64,000 nt of DNA. Origin: Cylindrotheca closterium. Its lineage: Eukaryota > Bacillariophyta > Bacillariophyceae > Bacillariales > Bacillariaceae. The position numbers and the translations under genes were made by a program. This document shows positions 1 through 10,000 of the stretch, piece after piece; position 1 is the first letter of the stretch; each line of letters starts with the position of its first letter. The notes under the pieces are model-generated. The model saw only the letters and a list, made by a program, of their open reading frames with translations. It ran no database searches and was not told the origin of the DNA. The stretch spans positions 888,816-952,815 of the forward strand of contig CAKOGP040001869.1 in NCBI GenBank assembly GCA_933822405.4, in the 5' to 3' direction.

Positions 1-1
1 T

Positions 2-1492
2 TTGACCCACCGCAAGCTGTTGCCAAATCAAAATCCAGCCGATCAAGATTTGCTGGATCGTTTGCAACAACGAGGAGAATTCTACGCCTCAGTAGCCACC
101 CACAATCACTATTTGGAATATCAGTCAGATTGTTTCTTTCCCATTATCCGTGGTGGATGGAGCAACAATGCCGTCAGACCGCTTTCCAAGGGTGGTCGTG
201 TCATGATTGATGTCAAGCGTGGTATTTTGGAAGGACACATCCCCGTCAGAGGTACCTCTGATGGTATGTCCGATACCGTCAAGGAGGCCATTAAACTTTT
301 TGAACAAAACAAAAGAACAGGCATCGCAGTTCCGTTCCGAACGGCCATTCTTCCCGGCTTTGATGGATCCGAAAAGAAGAAGGATCTGTTTGGTGAAGAA
401 CAAGGAGATTCTGATCGACCCCACCTCTGGCAAACGTGGCCAATGCTGACTGGATTTTCCTTTACGGCGCGAGTTTGGGGCAAACTTTTGTTGAGTCTGC
501 CCAAATCGAAGTCACCTGCTGCCCCACAAGATCCCTTGATGAGTCCTCGTCGGGCCTCCGCCAACAAGTTGGGTGTCCAACGCGGAGGATTGGGTGGTGA
601 AGGCAAGGCTGGCAACTGTGGATACATCCAATTCCAAGAAAAAGCCTTTGAGCAATTAGTCTTGGCCGAAGATAAGAAAGAATTGATTCGAGCCGTTGCT
701 AGAAACGCTGGTGGTGGTCCTCGCTTTGACGAGGAGGACAGTGATGACGACTATGATGATGATGAAGATGATGAGATTGGACTCGATGTGGTGGCCAACA
801 AGGGTGCCGCATCCATCTTTCTCTTGCACGGTCCTCCTGGGTGTGGTAAGACTCTAACTGCCGAAGCCATTGCGGAACTATTGAAGAAACCACTGTACGT
901 GGTAACCGCTGGTGATTTAGGTATCACTGCCGCCGAAGTGGAGAAGACGCTTGGATCTGTATTGGAACTGTGTCAGACTTGGGACGCCTTGGTGTTGATT
1001 GACGAAGCTGACGTCTTTTTGGAAGCTCGGAACAGTACCGAAATCCAACGGAATGCCTTGGTCTGTGTCATGCTGCGCTTGTTAGAATACTACTCGGGAT
1101 GCCTGTTCTTGAGTTCCAATCGAGCCGCTTCAAGTATTGACCCTGCCATTGCCTCTCGTATCACTGTCATGCTTGGTTACCCGTCATTGGATGAGTCGGG
1201 TCGCACCAAGGTATGGACAAACTTGATTGGTCTGGTTCCCGAGCATCCCATTGATCCCGAAACTGGAGAAATGCCTCACAAGATTGCCAAGAGTTCTCGT
1301 CGGGCTGCCAAGTACCGTGTGCCCTTTTCCGATGAGGATTACCAAGAATTGGGTGCCGCCTACTTGCTGAATGGACGGCAAATCAAAAATTCTATTATAT
1401 TGGCCCGTGCACTCGCAAGAGAACGTGGACTTCCGCTCTCCAAACCAATTCTCAAACGAGCTGTCACTGCGGTGGTAGGTGAGTCATCATAG
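2..1492 (+). CDS. AAA+ ATPase, 5' end outside window (partial)
   Basis: The reading frame is open to the window edge; its first in-frame codon here is TTG, so the true start lies upstream. About 496 residues are visible. The Walker A motif GPPGCGKT is at visible residues 277-284, followed by Walker B/DEAD-like LVLIDEADVF, a sensor-1 type segment (LFLSSNR) and SRI (arginine-finger region). The surrounding pattern (PLYVVTAGDLG, RLLEYYSG, FLSSNR, YPSLDESGR) matches the AAA family known mainly from fungi and oomycetes, in which the ATPase follows a long uncharacterised N-terminal region and a WGxLLL-type segment. An acidic Asp/Glu run lies just before the ATPase core (about residues 243-258). The family belongs to the chaperone-like AAA ATPases, but the substrate is unknown. 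The end is a TAG stop; the next gene starts about 300 bp downstream on the same strand. Confidence 0.85.
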   Translation: MTHRKLLPNQNPADQDLLDRLQQRGEFYASVATHNHYLEYQSDCFFPIIRGGWSNNAVRPLSKGGRVMIDVKRGILEGHIPVRGTSDGMSDTVKEAIKLFEQNKRTGIAVPFRTAILPGFDGSEKKKDLFGEEQGDSDRPHLWQTWPMLTGFSFTARVWGKLLLSLPKSKSPAAPQDPLMSPRRASANKLGVQRGGLGGEGKAGNCGYIQFQEKAFEQLVLAEDKKELIRAVARNAGGGPRFDEEDSDDDYDDDEDDEIGLDVVANKGAASIFLLHGPPGCGKTLTAEAIAELLKKPLYVVTAGDLGITAAEVEKTLGSVLELCQTWDALVLIDEADVFLEARNSTEIQRNALVCVMLRLLEYYSGCLFLSSNRAASSIDPAIASRITVMLGYPSLDESGRTKVWTNLIGLVPEHPIDPETGEMPHKIAKSSRRAAKYRVPFSDEDYQELGAAYLLNGRQIKNSIILARALARERGLPLSKPILKRAVTAVVGESS

Positions 1493-1798
1493 TACTCCTT
1501 ATTGATGGAGATTCGGTTCTCCTGCGATAATTCAGATGCCAGTTCCAAGTTGCAGTCAAGACTATTATTTATAGACCTATAAAGTAAAGTCACTTCTGGT
1601 ACTGTGCAAGGTACAGTACACATTCACATCTCATCTTGAGAATAATCGTTGGCTCATGACTCAGTTCGTGACTGAATTTGAAACTTCATCATCAATGCAT
1701 CATTTTGAATCATTGCTTTGTCCATGCCATTCACCATTTTGGATTGAAGCAGCAACGCGCTTTACTCAAAGAGAACGACAATATCTTCAATTCTTGGT
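1493..1798. other. Intergenic, no gene seen
   Basis: This stretch of 306 bp separates two genes on the plus strand. It holds stop codons in all useful frames and no recognisable element beyond ordinary AT-rich spacer. The downstream gene's 5' UTR and promoter must lie here. Confidence 0.5.
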
Positions 1799-3823
1799 AT
1801 GCCTCCCAATTACCGTGGACCAAACAATCATTCATCCACTACGAAACACAAACTCCCACTACACAAAGGTTCCAAGAAGAATGCGATGATGAAACCTCAA
1901 GGGAAAATAAAACGTTCAGCAGTGACGATGATCATCTGGGCCATGGTTATTATAGCTCTGTTTTTGGCCATGTTATTATCAGCGACCCAAGTATGGACAT
2001 CACATACGCACGAAGACAAAATAGTGGCAGGCCCCTTGATTGAAGCTCCCGTTTCAGTTTCGTCACTACAGAGAAACAAGACAAGTTCCTCTTCTACAGC
2101 AGTTGTTGAAGTATTTCCATTACTTCCCTATTCAGAATCCTTACAAATATTATCGCCAACGCCACCAGCCGCGAAGCGACCAAAGTTGCTATTGGGCATT
2201 GTCAGCCATGGTTTTCAATACAAGCGCAACAAACAACGGCGGCGGGTGATTCGTCATACCTACCTCAAATATGCCGAGACCTTGTCTGGTACCAAAATTT
2301 GCCGAAAGGATGAAGTTATTGCCAATCCAGAAATTTTGGAAGAATGTGACGTAGTCTATGCCTTTCTTCTAGTGGAAGCACTTCACAGTCAATACGCAAG
2401 CAAGGAGATTCAGGCCGATTTCCGAAAATACGAGCCTGATTCCATTTATCTTCCACCCAAGATACAAGATGACTTTGTCATTTTGTCAGAATGGATCAAG
2501 TGGTGTCACAATTACTTTGGTACTGCTGAGCATCCATTCTTGCTGGACAAAATGCACTACGTTGGATTGATTAGTGCCCAAGTCAACATTTATCCCACCC
2601 CCTTTTTCAAAAAGAATGAACTCTTCAAACAGTATTCACCATCCACCTTTGCAGGCATCCCGGTGGGTGACAGCAATAAAAAGTTTGAAGACGATTTCTT
2701 GTGCTTTTCCAGAGACATGGTGGGCTACCTGAAAGAGCCACCACAAATGCCAAATAAGCCAAAAGAAGAAGAAGAGGAGAACATGGCCGTGGAACCTTTG
2801 GCACAACGAGTCTCCAAACACTTGAAGAAGAAAGTAAAGGCCGACGATGGACGTAAAATCAAGAGAATGGGAGTCAAGGGACTTCCGTTTTGTGGTGCCA
2901 TGGCATTCCCATCCCTCGAATACTGGGATCAGTACATGGAACGAGTATTTAAATACGAAGACAAATCCGAAGAAACGCTTATTCGAACGGTTCACAATAA
3001 CACGATTCCAACCTTCCAGGGCAAACCTAGGTTCTTGATGGGTATATTCACAACCAACACATCCGATTTGGAAGAAGAAAGACGGAAAGTGATCCGAGAA
3101 ACCTGGCTTCCGTCGTACAGTACGAGTGAGACTCCTCATCGGATCTGTTCACTACAGCAACTACTCAAGAAAGAGATAAAGCAAAGCGATTGTCAAGTTG
3201 CCTACACCTTTGTCATGGGCGCCAACGAAACTGCGCCCTATACCTTGCCCATGACTACCCCCTTGGAAGCCATGACGGTGCCAGGTTCAGAACCGGATGC
3301 TGTCTACTTGAATATTAAAGAAAACATGGAAGATGGCAAGACGGAAACATGGTTTCACTTTGTCGAAGTAATGTCCAAGGTACTCTACTTTGATTACGTT
3401 GGAAAGATGGATACGGATACCCTTCTGTATACGGATACCTTTTTCGAAGAAACCAAGGACTGGCCAACCTTTCCCGACAATGCCCGAGTCTATGCCGGGC
3501 AACTTGCCATCAAGGGAGACGGAATCATTCCAATTGGACCACTTCCTTTGAATGGAATCAACTACATGTATGGTCGGATTTATATGATGTCACCCGATTT
3601 AGCACGCTTTGTGTCCAGCGATGAATGCGACCGGAAAAGGTGGGGGACCCAATCCGAAGACATCTCCATGGGCAACTACGTCCATTCCCATCGACTACCG
3701 ATCCACTTGAAACGACTCAGCAAATTTTGCATAGTGCATCCAATCAAGGAGCCAGCTGCTTTCAAAGCGACTTGGGAACAAGATGATCAAGAGGAAGAGG
3801 AGGTAGACTTGGTTGGGATCTAG
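1799..3823 (+). CDS. Two-domain GT31-like (galactosyltransferase-type) type II membrane glycosyltransferase
   Basis: The protein has 674 residues. A single hydrophobic segment near residues 43-64 makes it a probable Golgi type II membrane protein; M30/M31 could also be starts. The lumenal part contains two related halves, each opening with a similar strand and basic helix: KLLLGIVSHGF..RRRVIRHTYL (about 128-160) and RFLMGIFTTNT..ERRKVIRETWL (about 406-440). The second half carries the complete GT31 pattern, including the metal-binding DxD as KMDTDTLLY (D538 and D540), and a downstream EDISMG motif like the ED(V)xxG of beta-1,3-galactosyltransferases. In the first half the matching position reads KMHYVGLI (residues 251-258), so the DxD is lost. 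One active and one degenerate domain are inferred. Donor and acceptor sugars cannot be read from the sequence. Confidence 0.75.
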   Translation: MPPNYRGPNNHSSTTKHKLPLHKGSKKNAMMKPQGKIKRSAVTMIIWAMVIIALFLAMLLSATQVWTSHTHEDKIVAGPLIEAPVSVSSLQRNKTSSSSTAVVEVFPLLPYSESLQILSPTPPAAKRPKLLLGIVSHGFQYKRNKQRRRVIRHTYLKYAETLSGTKICRKDEVIANPEILEECDVVYAFLLVEALHSQYASKEIQADFRKYEPDSIYLPPKIQDDFVILSEWIKWCHNYFGTAEHPFLLDKMHYVGLISAQVNIYPTPFFKKNELFKQYSPSTFAGIPVGDSNKKFEDDFLCFSRDMVGYLKEPPQMPNKPKEEEEENMAVEPLAQRVSKHLKKKVKADDGRKIKRMGVKGLPFCGAMAFPSLEYWDQYMERVFKYEDKSEETLIRTVHNNTIPTFQGKPRFLMGIFTTNTSDLEEERRKVIRETWLPSYSTSETPHRICSLQQLLKKEIKQSDCQVAYTFVMGANETAPYTLPMTTPLEAMTVPGSEPDAVYLNIKENMEDGKTETWFHFVEVMSKVLYFDYVGKMDTDTLLYTDTFFEETKDWPTFPDNARVYAGQLAIKGDGIIPIGPLPLNGINYMYGRIYMMSPDLARFVSSDECDRKRWGTQSEDISMGNYVHSHRLPIHLKRLSKFCIVHPIKEPAAFKATWEQDDQEEEEVDLVGI

Positions 3824-4062
3824 CCGACAAAGGCTTGTGGAATCTTGGCAATCCATGGCAGCTCCATTGGCCCAACTCTATCCAATACTTATCTTATGAT
3901 AGAATTGGTCTCCAGTTCTACCTTGACCTAGGGCCAATTGATATTGTCCGCGAATGCTCACCAAGGCCTGTTGCATGGCAGCCCCCTTCCCAATGGGAAA
4001 AGGAGAGCACTTGCTTGGAGAATTCAATCTTTTTCGTTTCATCGACGAGTCCCAGGTGGACT

Positions 4063-5269
4063 CTATCGATAGTTTAAAGTAGGCTCTCGTTCCTTTGTCA
4101 TTTCAGCTTTTCTTTGGAGAATGCNNNNNNNNNNNNNNNNNNNNNNNNNNNNNNNNNNNNNNNNNNNNNNNNNNNNNNNNNNCTTGGTCAGTACCATTTC
4201 GTAGCATTCTTCTCCACAATCAAAGTATTTTTGTTCAAAGTTGGTCCAAGCTGGTTGTGTGGGATCCACGGTTGTAGGAGGATGGCAAGAATACATGTTG
4301 CAAATGTCACCTTTCTCCTGTTGGAGCTGGTTGGCCGTGGAAGTAGCCGATGCAAAGTCTTCAACATAGGCCTTCCAATTGGACCGCACCACAATCTTGT
4401 CACTATCCAAGTCTTGCAAAATGAGTGGAAACGCAGGATGGGCATACCATCGATTCTGAAAGCGACGCTTTTTGGGGTACGGATTTGGATACAGCATGTA
4501 ATGTTGCTGTGGTTTGGGCAACGAGGACTGTGCCCAGAGCCTCCAAAAGTCGGTCAGTTCGGCTCGTACATACATCGTATTAGTGGCATCACTATTGGTG
4601 CCTTGGTCACGGTAGATCCCATTCTTGGTCAGTCGGGCTAGAGATCGATCCACCCCAACAATTATGTGGTTGGGGTAGATTTGACCGAGGGTGACGGTAG
4701 ATTTTCCAGTCCCACAACCACTTTTGACAAAAGGAAAAGATCAAAATCATTAGTTACTCGTATAATGAAATTACGTTTGCGGCTGGAGTATCGTACCTAT
4801 CTAGAATTATGGGAGCATCTCCCATAGATTCCAACATTGACTCCAATGTGGAAAAGGCTTCTTGGGTATGAGCTGCCACCGGTCTTGCTTTTAGAAACCG
4901 ATCCAAGTGTTCAAAATGTTTGTGGACTGTCTTTTCTAGTACTTCGGAATCCACTCCTTCTTCCTCAATGGTATACTGTGTAGCGAATAATCGAACTGGA
5001 GTTGGTGAATAGGATGCTGCTGAAGGGCAAGTGTCGACGAATGATGAGCAAACACCAGAAGGATGATTATGGCGTCCAAGACACTTTCCATGGAAACGAA
5101 CCAACGCCAAGGATTCTCTCCAGCAGATCATTAGCGAAATTATCAGTTGAATCCTTGTTCGGCTCATACAACCCATTGACATGATGAGTTTAGAATTCAC
5201 CACAACCAGATACTGTAGATTTTGAGGTGGATTGAGATCCGAGGTGATGGCATTTGACAGTCGTCGCAT
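4063..5269 (-). CDS. TrmB-like tRNA (guanine-N7)-methyltransferase, one intron, gapped
   Basis: Two exons are supported: 5269-4797 and 4720-4063, with a GT-AG intron 4796-4721 of 76 bp. Splicing AG|T restores a Ser and gives the SAM-binding motif LDSGCGTGKST, followed by the acidic end of the second strand in HIIVGVDRS. Further on, YMLYPNPYPKKRRFQNRW corresponds to the FPDPWPKKRHxKRR signature of TrmB/Trm8, which makes m7G46 in tRNA. The segment ARPVAAHTQEAF before motif I is typical of algal members. The first 100 or so residues are poorly conserved-looking and could contain an organelle presequence or a further unpredicted intron. The N gap 4125-4182 falls in the last 35 codons, so the C-terminus and stop at 4063 are uncertain. 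The gene is divergent from the one at 5601. Confidence 0.8.
4125..4182. other. Assembly gap (58 N)
   Basis: A run of 58 N interrupts the 3' part of the TrmB-like gene on the minus strand. The true length of the missing sequence is unknown, so the reading frame after the gap cannot be trusted. Confidence 0.99.
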
Positions 5270-5600
5270 TGTCGCGTCGCGTCGATCGGCGGATTCGAAC
5301 GTCGACTTCCTCGACTAGAATTCAAATCGGGTCATTTTGATCGTGACATGCCCGCTTTTTTCAATTTTGATGCGCATTGACGTACCTGTGTACATTCAGT
5401 ACTAACTTCTACGTAGCCCGTCGTCTCGTTCCAAAATCCACTGCGCGCCACCCTTTGTTTCCTGTACATTTTGTACCAATCGTTACACGAAATCTGATCA
5501 ACGTTTTGTTCAAACCCCAAACAAAGCTCTGAACAACCCAAAAACTTTTCTCATTCATCATTTCCATTTCACTACAGACGAACCCCTCCCCCGTTTCACC
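5270..5600. other. Divergent intergenic region
   Basis: This 331-bp spacer lies between the divergent TrmB-like gene and the gene at 5601, and so must contain both promoters. The part next to the TrmB-like start is rich in CG steps (GTCGCGTCGCGTCGATCGGCGG at its core, near 5271-5293). No clear TATA box was seen. Confidence 0.45.
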
Positions 5601-6654
5601 ATGACATCTGTACTCGCAACAAAAAAGGATGATGTAATGAAGGTCGTCGATGAGACTGCCGCTGCTGTTGCTGTGGCAGCCGAAGAGAAGACCGACATTG
5701 ATGACGCACTCGGTGCTGGCAGTAAGCGAAGATTCTTCCCTCGGGTGAAACATTTGCTGACCAGAGAATGGGAATCTGTAAGTTCATTGCTTGGAATGCT
5801 TTACTTTGTGAGGCCAATGATCCATCCACATTATCGTGTATTGGATCTATCAGTGGTTGGGATGTGTCCTTACCTTTTGTCCATTCACTCACTCACGATT
5901 GGTTTCTTTCATTTCCTTGCAGTTCCTCGCTGGTGTTTTGGATGCCATGGATCAAGCTCATGCTCCATCCGCTGCGGTTGCTTCCCACAAGGCCACCAAC
6001 CCATGGTTCAAGGCCTTTGAATTGGTCTACGACGGCGTTGCCTCTGATTGCAGCGTTCCAACTGGAAAGAACCGTTTCCACAAGTTCAAGGACAAGATTG
6101 TTGAACTCTGGAATGCCATGGAACAAGAGGCTCCCGATGATCACCCATTGAAGCCTCGTTCAATGGAACAGTTGAATCTCTATCGACAAGCCTGTGAAGA
6201 ACAACAAAAGGCTGAATTGAACGACGCCAAGGCTACGGGAGGAAAGGCCTCCATGATCAAAAAGTCACCCCTCGGTGGCTCTGCCATGAAGCGCCCTTAC
6301 AGCTCTACCTTCCACCCCACTACCGGACGCATGTGGAAGCACTTGGATGAGGGATCGGCTCTGCAAAAGCTTCCCGAACCACTCAAGAGTTTGACACACT
6401 TGAGACACATGGCGACTGAGATTGGTGCCTCTGGTGCCAAACAAGACATTGAGGTCCAATACATGGCCGAACTCTATAGCTACTTGGGCGAATCTACGGG
6501 TGAACCCTTTGAAAAGTCCCAAATCTTGACTGCTTTGTACAGATTGTCCCAAACGCCCAAGGAAGCCAAGGATGTCTTGGCGGCCTACGAACGTGCCGTC
6601 CAAGAATACTTGATTCAAATGTCTCCGCCCAATGCCAAGTCGGCCGAAGTCTAA
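5601..6654 (+). CDS. Conserved-looking protein of unknown function, one intron
   Basis: Two exons, 5601-5777 and 5923-6654, are joined across a phase-0 GT-AG intron of 145 bp (GTAAGT donor, TTGCAG acceptor), giving 302 residues. The frame is well supported by GC-rich codon use and by the clean splice. The N-terminus is Ala/Val/Lys-rich with no evident signal peptide. The middle has the basic sequence KKSPLGGSAMKRPYSSTFHP, and the C-terminal third is helical and rich in Glu/Tyr/Leu. I do not recognise a domain and assign no function. A (CA)n run lies in the 3' flank at about 6724-6745. Confidence 0.75.
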
Positions 6655-7011
6655 AGACTTTCAATGGGAAGGGGACTTGCGGGCTTCTATTGGAGGGCAA
6701 AGCACCATTGGCGCGAAGCATAGCACACACACACAAACACACACACTAATTTAAAGAATGAACCGTCACTGCTTCACCATGCGTATCTGATATTTGTTTT
6801 CTAGTGTTGCCTTCACCATGGTGCTCTACTGTAGTAGTTGCAAATATATTGTACGAGGTGAAAAAGCAAAGTGCCCTCTTGCTTTGATTGCCATTGAGTC
6901 ATCGTCCCTCCAATCGATCCATTAAAGCACAATACTACAAGTGCTAATAGCACTGTCCGAAATATTCTGTTAACCTGAGATTTGTCTTCTAAAGTTGTTA
7001 TTACAGTGATA
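6655..7011. other. Convergent 3' intergenic region with CA microsatellite
   Basis: These 357 bp lie between the converging genes ending at 6654 and 7012. The only visible structure is a short interrupted CA repeat at about 6724-6745. Both 3' UTRs should lie here. Confidence 0.5.
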
Positions 7012-10000
7012 CTATGATGACTCAGATTCAGCCAACTCCAATCCCATATCTATTCCCATGGCAATCAACTTGGAAGCTTCGTTTTCCGAATTTGCCGTGA
7101 TATGAAGACGATTCAGATCTGAATGTCTGGCTTCTTCCACAAGAATCTTAAAGAACATGAGCAGCGTAGTGTCATAAGTGGCTCCGTCCATCTTGGTAGT
7201 CAAAGTTGGGAAAGCAATCGAGTGAACTTGAGAATGCTTTGCCAAAATGAGACACGATCGGATACATGACCGCAACATAATCTTGATGTAATGCAAGGCG
7301 TCTTCGTCGTCTACCTTGTAGTCAACATCTCTGGAAGTTGGACCAACGGCCAAGATTATGCAATGGAACAGAAGGTCATCGTAGTTTCCAGGACCGACAA
7401 TAACAGCATTTCCAGTTCCACATTTTCCAAGTCCCCATGGTGTTCTTGTGATTCCAGGAAGCGAAGAGATATCACGCTGCAAGTTTGGTCCACCAGCTTC
7501 CATCAGAGCTTTGTTTCCCTCGCTAAGTGTGACATCACAACATTCATTGGTCCAGCAGATGATGGCACCCATGTCATCACCAGGATCATACTCCAGAGTG
7601 GATTGTGGTGAGATGGTCAATTCGCAATTATGGTACTTCGATCCCATGTTGAACGAAGCAGCAACTCGTTCGTCAACCGAAAGGTGGTCTAAACTGCTAA
7701 AGGAGTTGTTAGCCAATTGCATAATCTTTTGCATTTGCTCTTGAAGGCCGGCAAGTCGATCTGTAGCTGCTTGCTCGTTCTCGTCGGGAACCGCACGCTT
7801 CTCTTGCATAATGAGACGCTTCATAGCAAGAATTTCACGCTTGATGGCGTTTCCTTCCTTGTATTGCCGTGAAGACATGGCTGTTTCAAGTTTCTTCTGC
7901 ATCTCGGCTTCTTCAGCAATCAAATCATCCAGAGTGCGGAACTGAGACTTCATGGCATGGAGTTCATTCAATACCTTATCCAAATCTAGCGCTCGCAAAT
8001 GATTCTTGGCTGCAACAGCCTTGTCTTTCTCTCCTGTCCATCTCTTGATGGCAACTTGCAAAGTTTTGGCGGAATCCACGTGGATTTCTGGTGTGTTTGC
8101 CATACCAATCAATTGAATAAAGGTGCTTGCAGGCATTTGCTTGGCTGCCTTGATGATCGATTTTGGGTTTCCGCCTCCCATGTGACCCATCAACTCCGTT
8201 CGTCGACTGGAAGAGAACTTGGTTTGATCTTGCAGCTTGGCCACTGATGGAGGCACCATCAGTGCACCGAATTCATCTGACGATTGTGCAGCAGGACAAC
8301 CATTGGGCGTAATGAATCGGGAGACTTCTCCGAATAACAGGGCTGTTGCCTTGAAATCCAAGTTCTTGAGGTAAATGGTGTCTTCCTCAGGAGGCAAATC
8401 GTCACTGGGAGTGATCAGAATGATCTTGATTGCGTTGCCAGAGTTCAGCAAATCACCCAAAAAGTCTTCGAGATTCTGGGCGGCAGCATCCGTCTCGAAC
8501 ATTCTTGTATCAATGGCGAAGAGACTCTTGCTTCCTTCCAATTCAATATTGATTCGTTCGCGACATTCAATCACGTCTCCATCTTCCCAAACGTTATGAT
8601 CGGCGTCGAGGATCTTATTAAAAAGACCGCAGAGATCACCAAACAAAGTGTCTTCTTCTGGCTTGACGTGCTCTGGTGGAGGCATCCAGAAGATATTGTC
8701 GTATTTGAATGTCTTTTTGCGGAAATCGATGTATCGGCAGACAGCGGTTGCCACAGCGGTCTTACCGCTCCCTCGTCCACCACCCAGTCGTACCACATCG
8801 TCGGCGCGAAGGGCTTCCAAGATCTCGTACATGTCAACTTCGCGTCCCATGAAATGGCGAGGCAAAGGTGGAAGGCGGTAGGAGTCATCTTCATATTCGG
8901 GATCCGAAATACCAATCTCGGGAACCGTTCGTGTGTAAAAGATTGGTACATCGTGGTAGGATTCGTCTTCTGGCTTGCGAGGCAAGAGGACGTAGCGTTC
9001 AATGTGCTTGGTGATTTCCTCCACACGAATGGCCTCTTGGGCCATGTGAAAAGCCTGCTTCAAGGACTTATTCATGGCCAAAGCACGGTACAGATTCTTG
9101 ATAAATCCGCCAGCAGCCTTGTCACGGAAAACTTCGGAGTGATGACAGCACACAACGTGTGGAACACCAGCATCCAAAAATGCCTTACCGATACGACCAG
9201 AGTGGAACGAGTTGACAACCACCAACTTGATTGGGACCTTGGAAGATGCCATTATCTTCCCGAGTGCATCCGGTTGGAGGCCATCGATGTAACCAGCTCC
9301 ATTTTCGAATGCCAACTGATCGGGATGCCCGTGACAAGAGAAATGAAGAACTCCAGCAGTTCCCTTTGAAAGGAACAATCTGAAATTGTCCAAAGTGGCA
9401 GGCTGGGCTTCAACATCGATCGCAGCATCGACCTTGGCAGCGTCCTTGGCGACGTGCCTCAAAATGTTAACCTCATGACCAAACTCATGAAGGGGAACGG
9501 CATGATGAAGACTCGAGTTGCGGTTAAAGTAGGCCAAGGGAGCGGCTTGGAAGACCATGATTCGGTCAAATTTGGTTCTGGGAGGCGCCATCTCCACGAA
9601 GGGCATCTCTTGCATTTCTGATGCAACGCCAACTTGTGGGTCAGCAGCTTTGTCGACCTTTTCTGGCACGGGAGCACTCTTTTCCACGGGTTCCACGATT
9701 TCATCTTCCAGTTTTACCTGTTTGGGGTCAGCTCCGGTGGTAATTTCCAACATGGGAGGGATACCGCCGGTTCCGCCACCTTCGCTGTATAGCTTCTCAG
9801 CCCAATCCAAAGACGATTCGGAAACTTCATCAGGTGCTGGCATCTTTTCGCCAATTGGTTCAGCGAGCGTGTCCATGGCCGACATGGAGGCTTCCACCGC
9901 AGCTTGCATGCGCTGATCTTCCTTGGATTCGTCGGTGATAATCTCAATATGCGATTGCAACAATCTCTTAATGGCAGCAATGATGAACTTGCGGTCGATT

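Noticed and set aside
8596..9369. A 257-codon ORF on the plus strand
   Set aside because: It is antisense to the CHAT-STAND part of LRR-CHAT copy 1, which has clear domain motifs.
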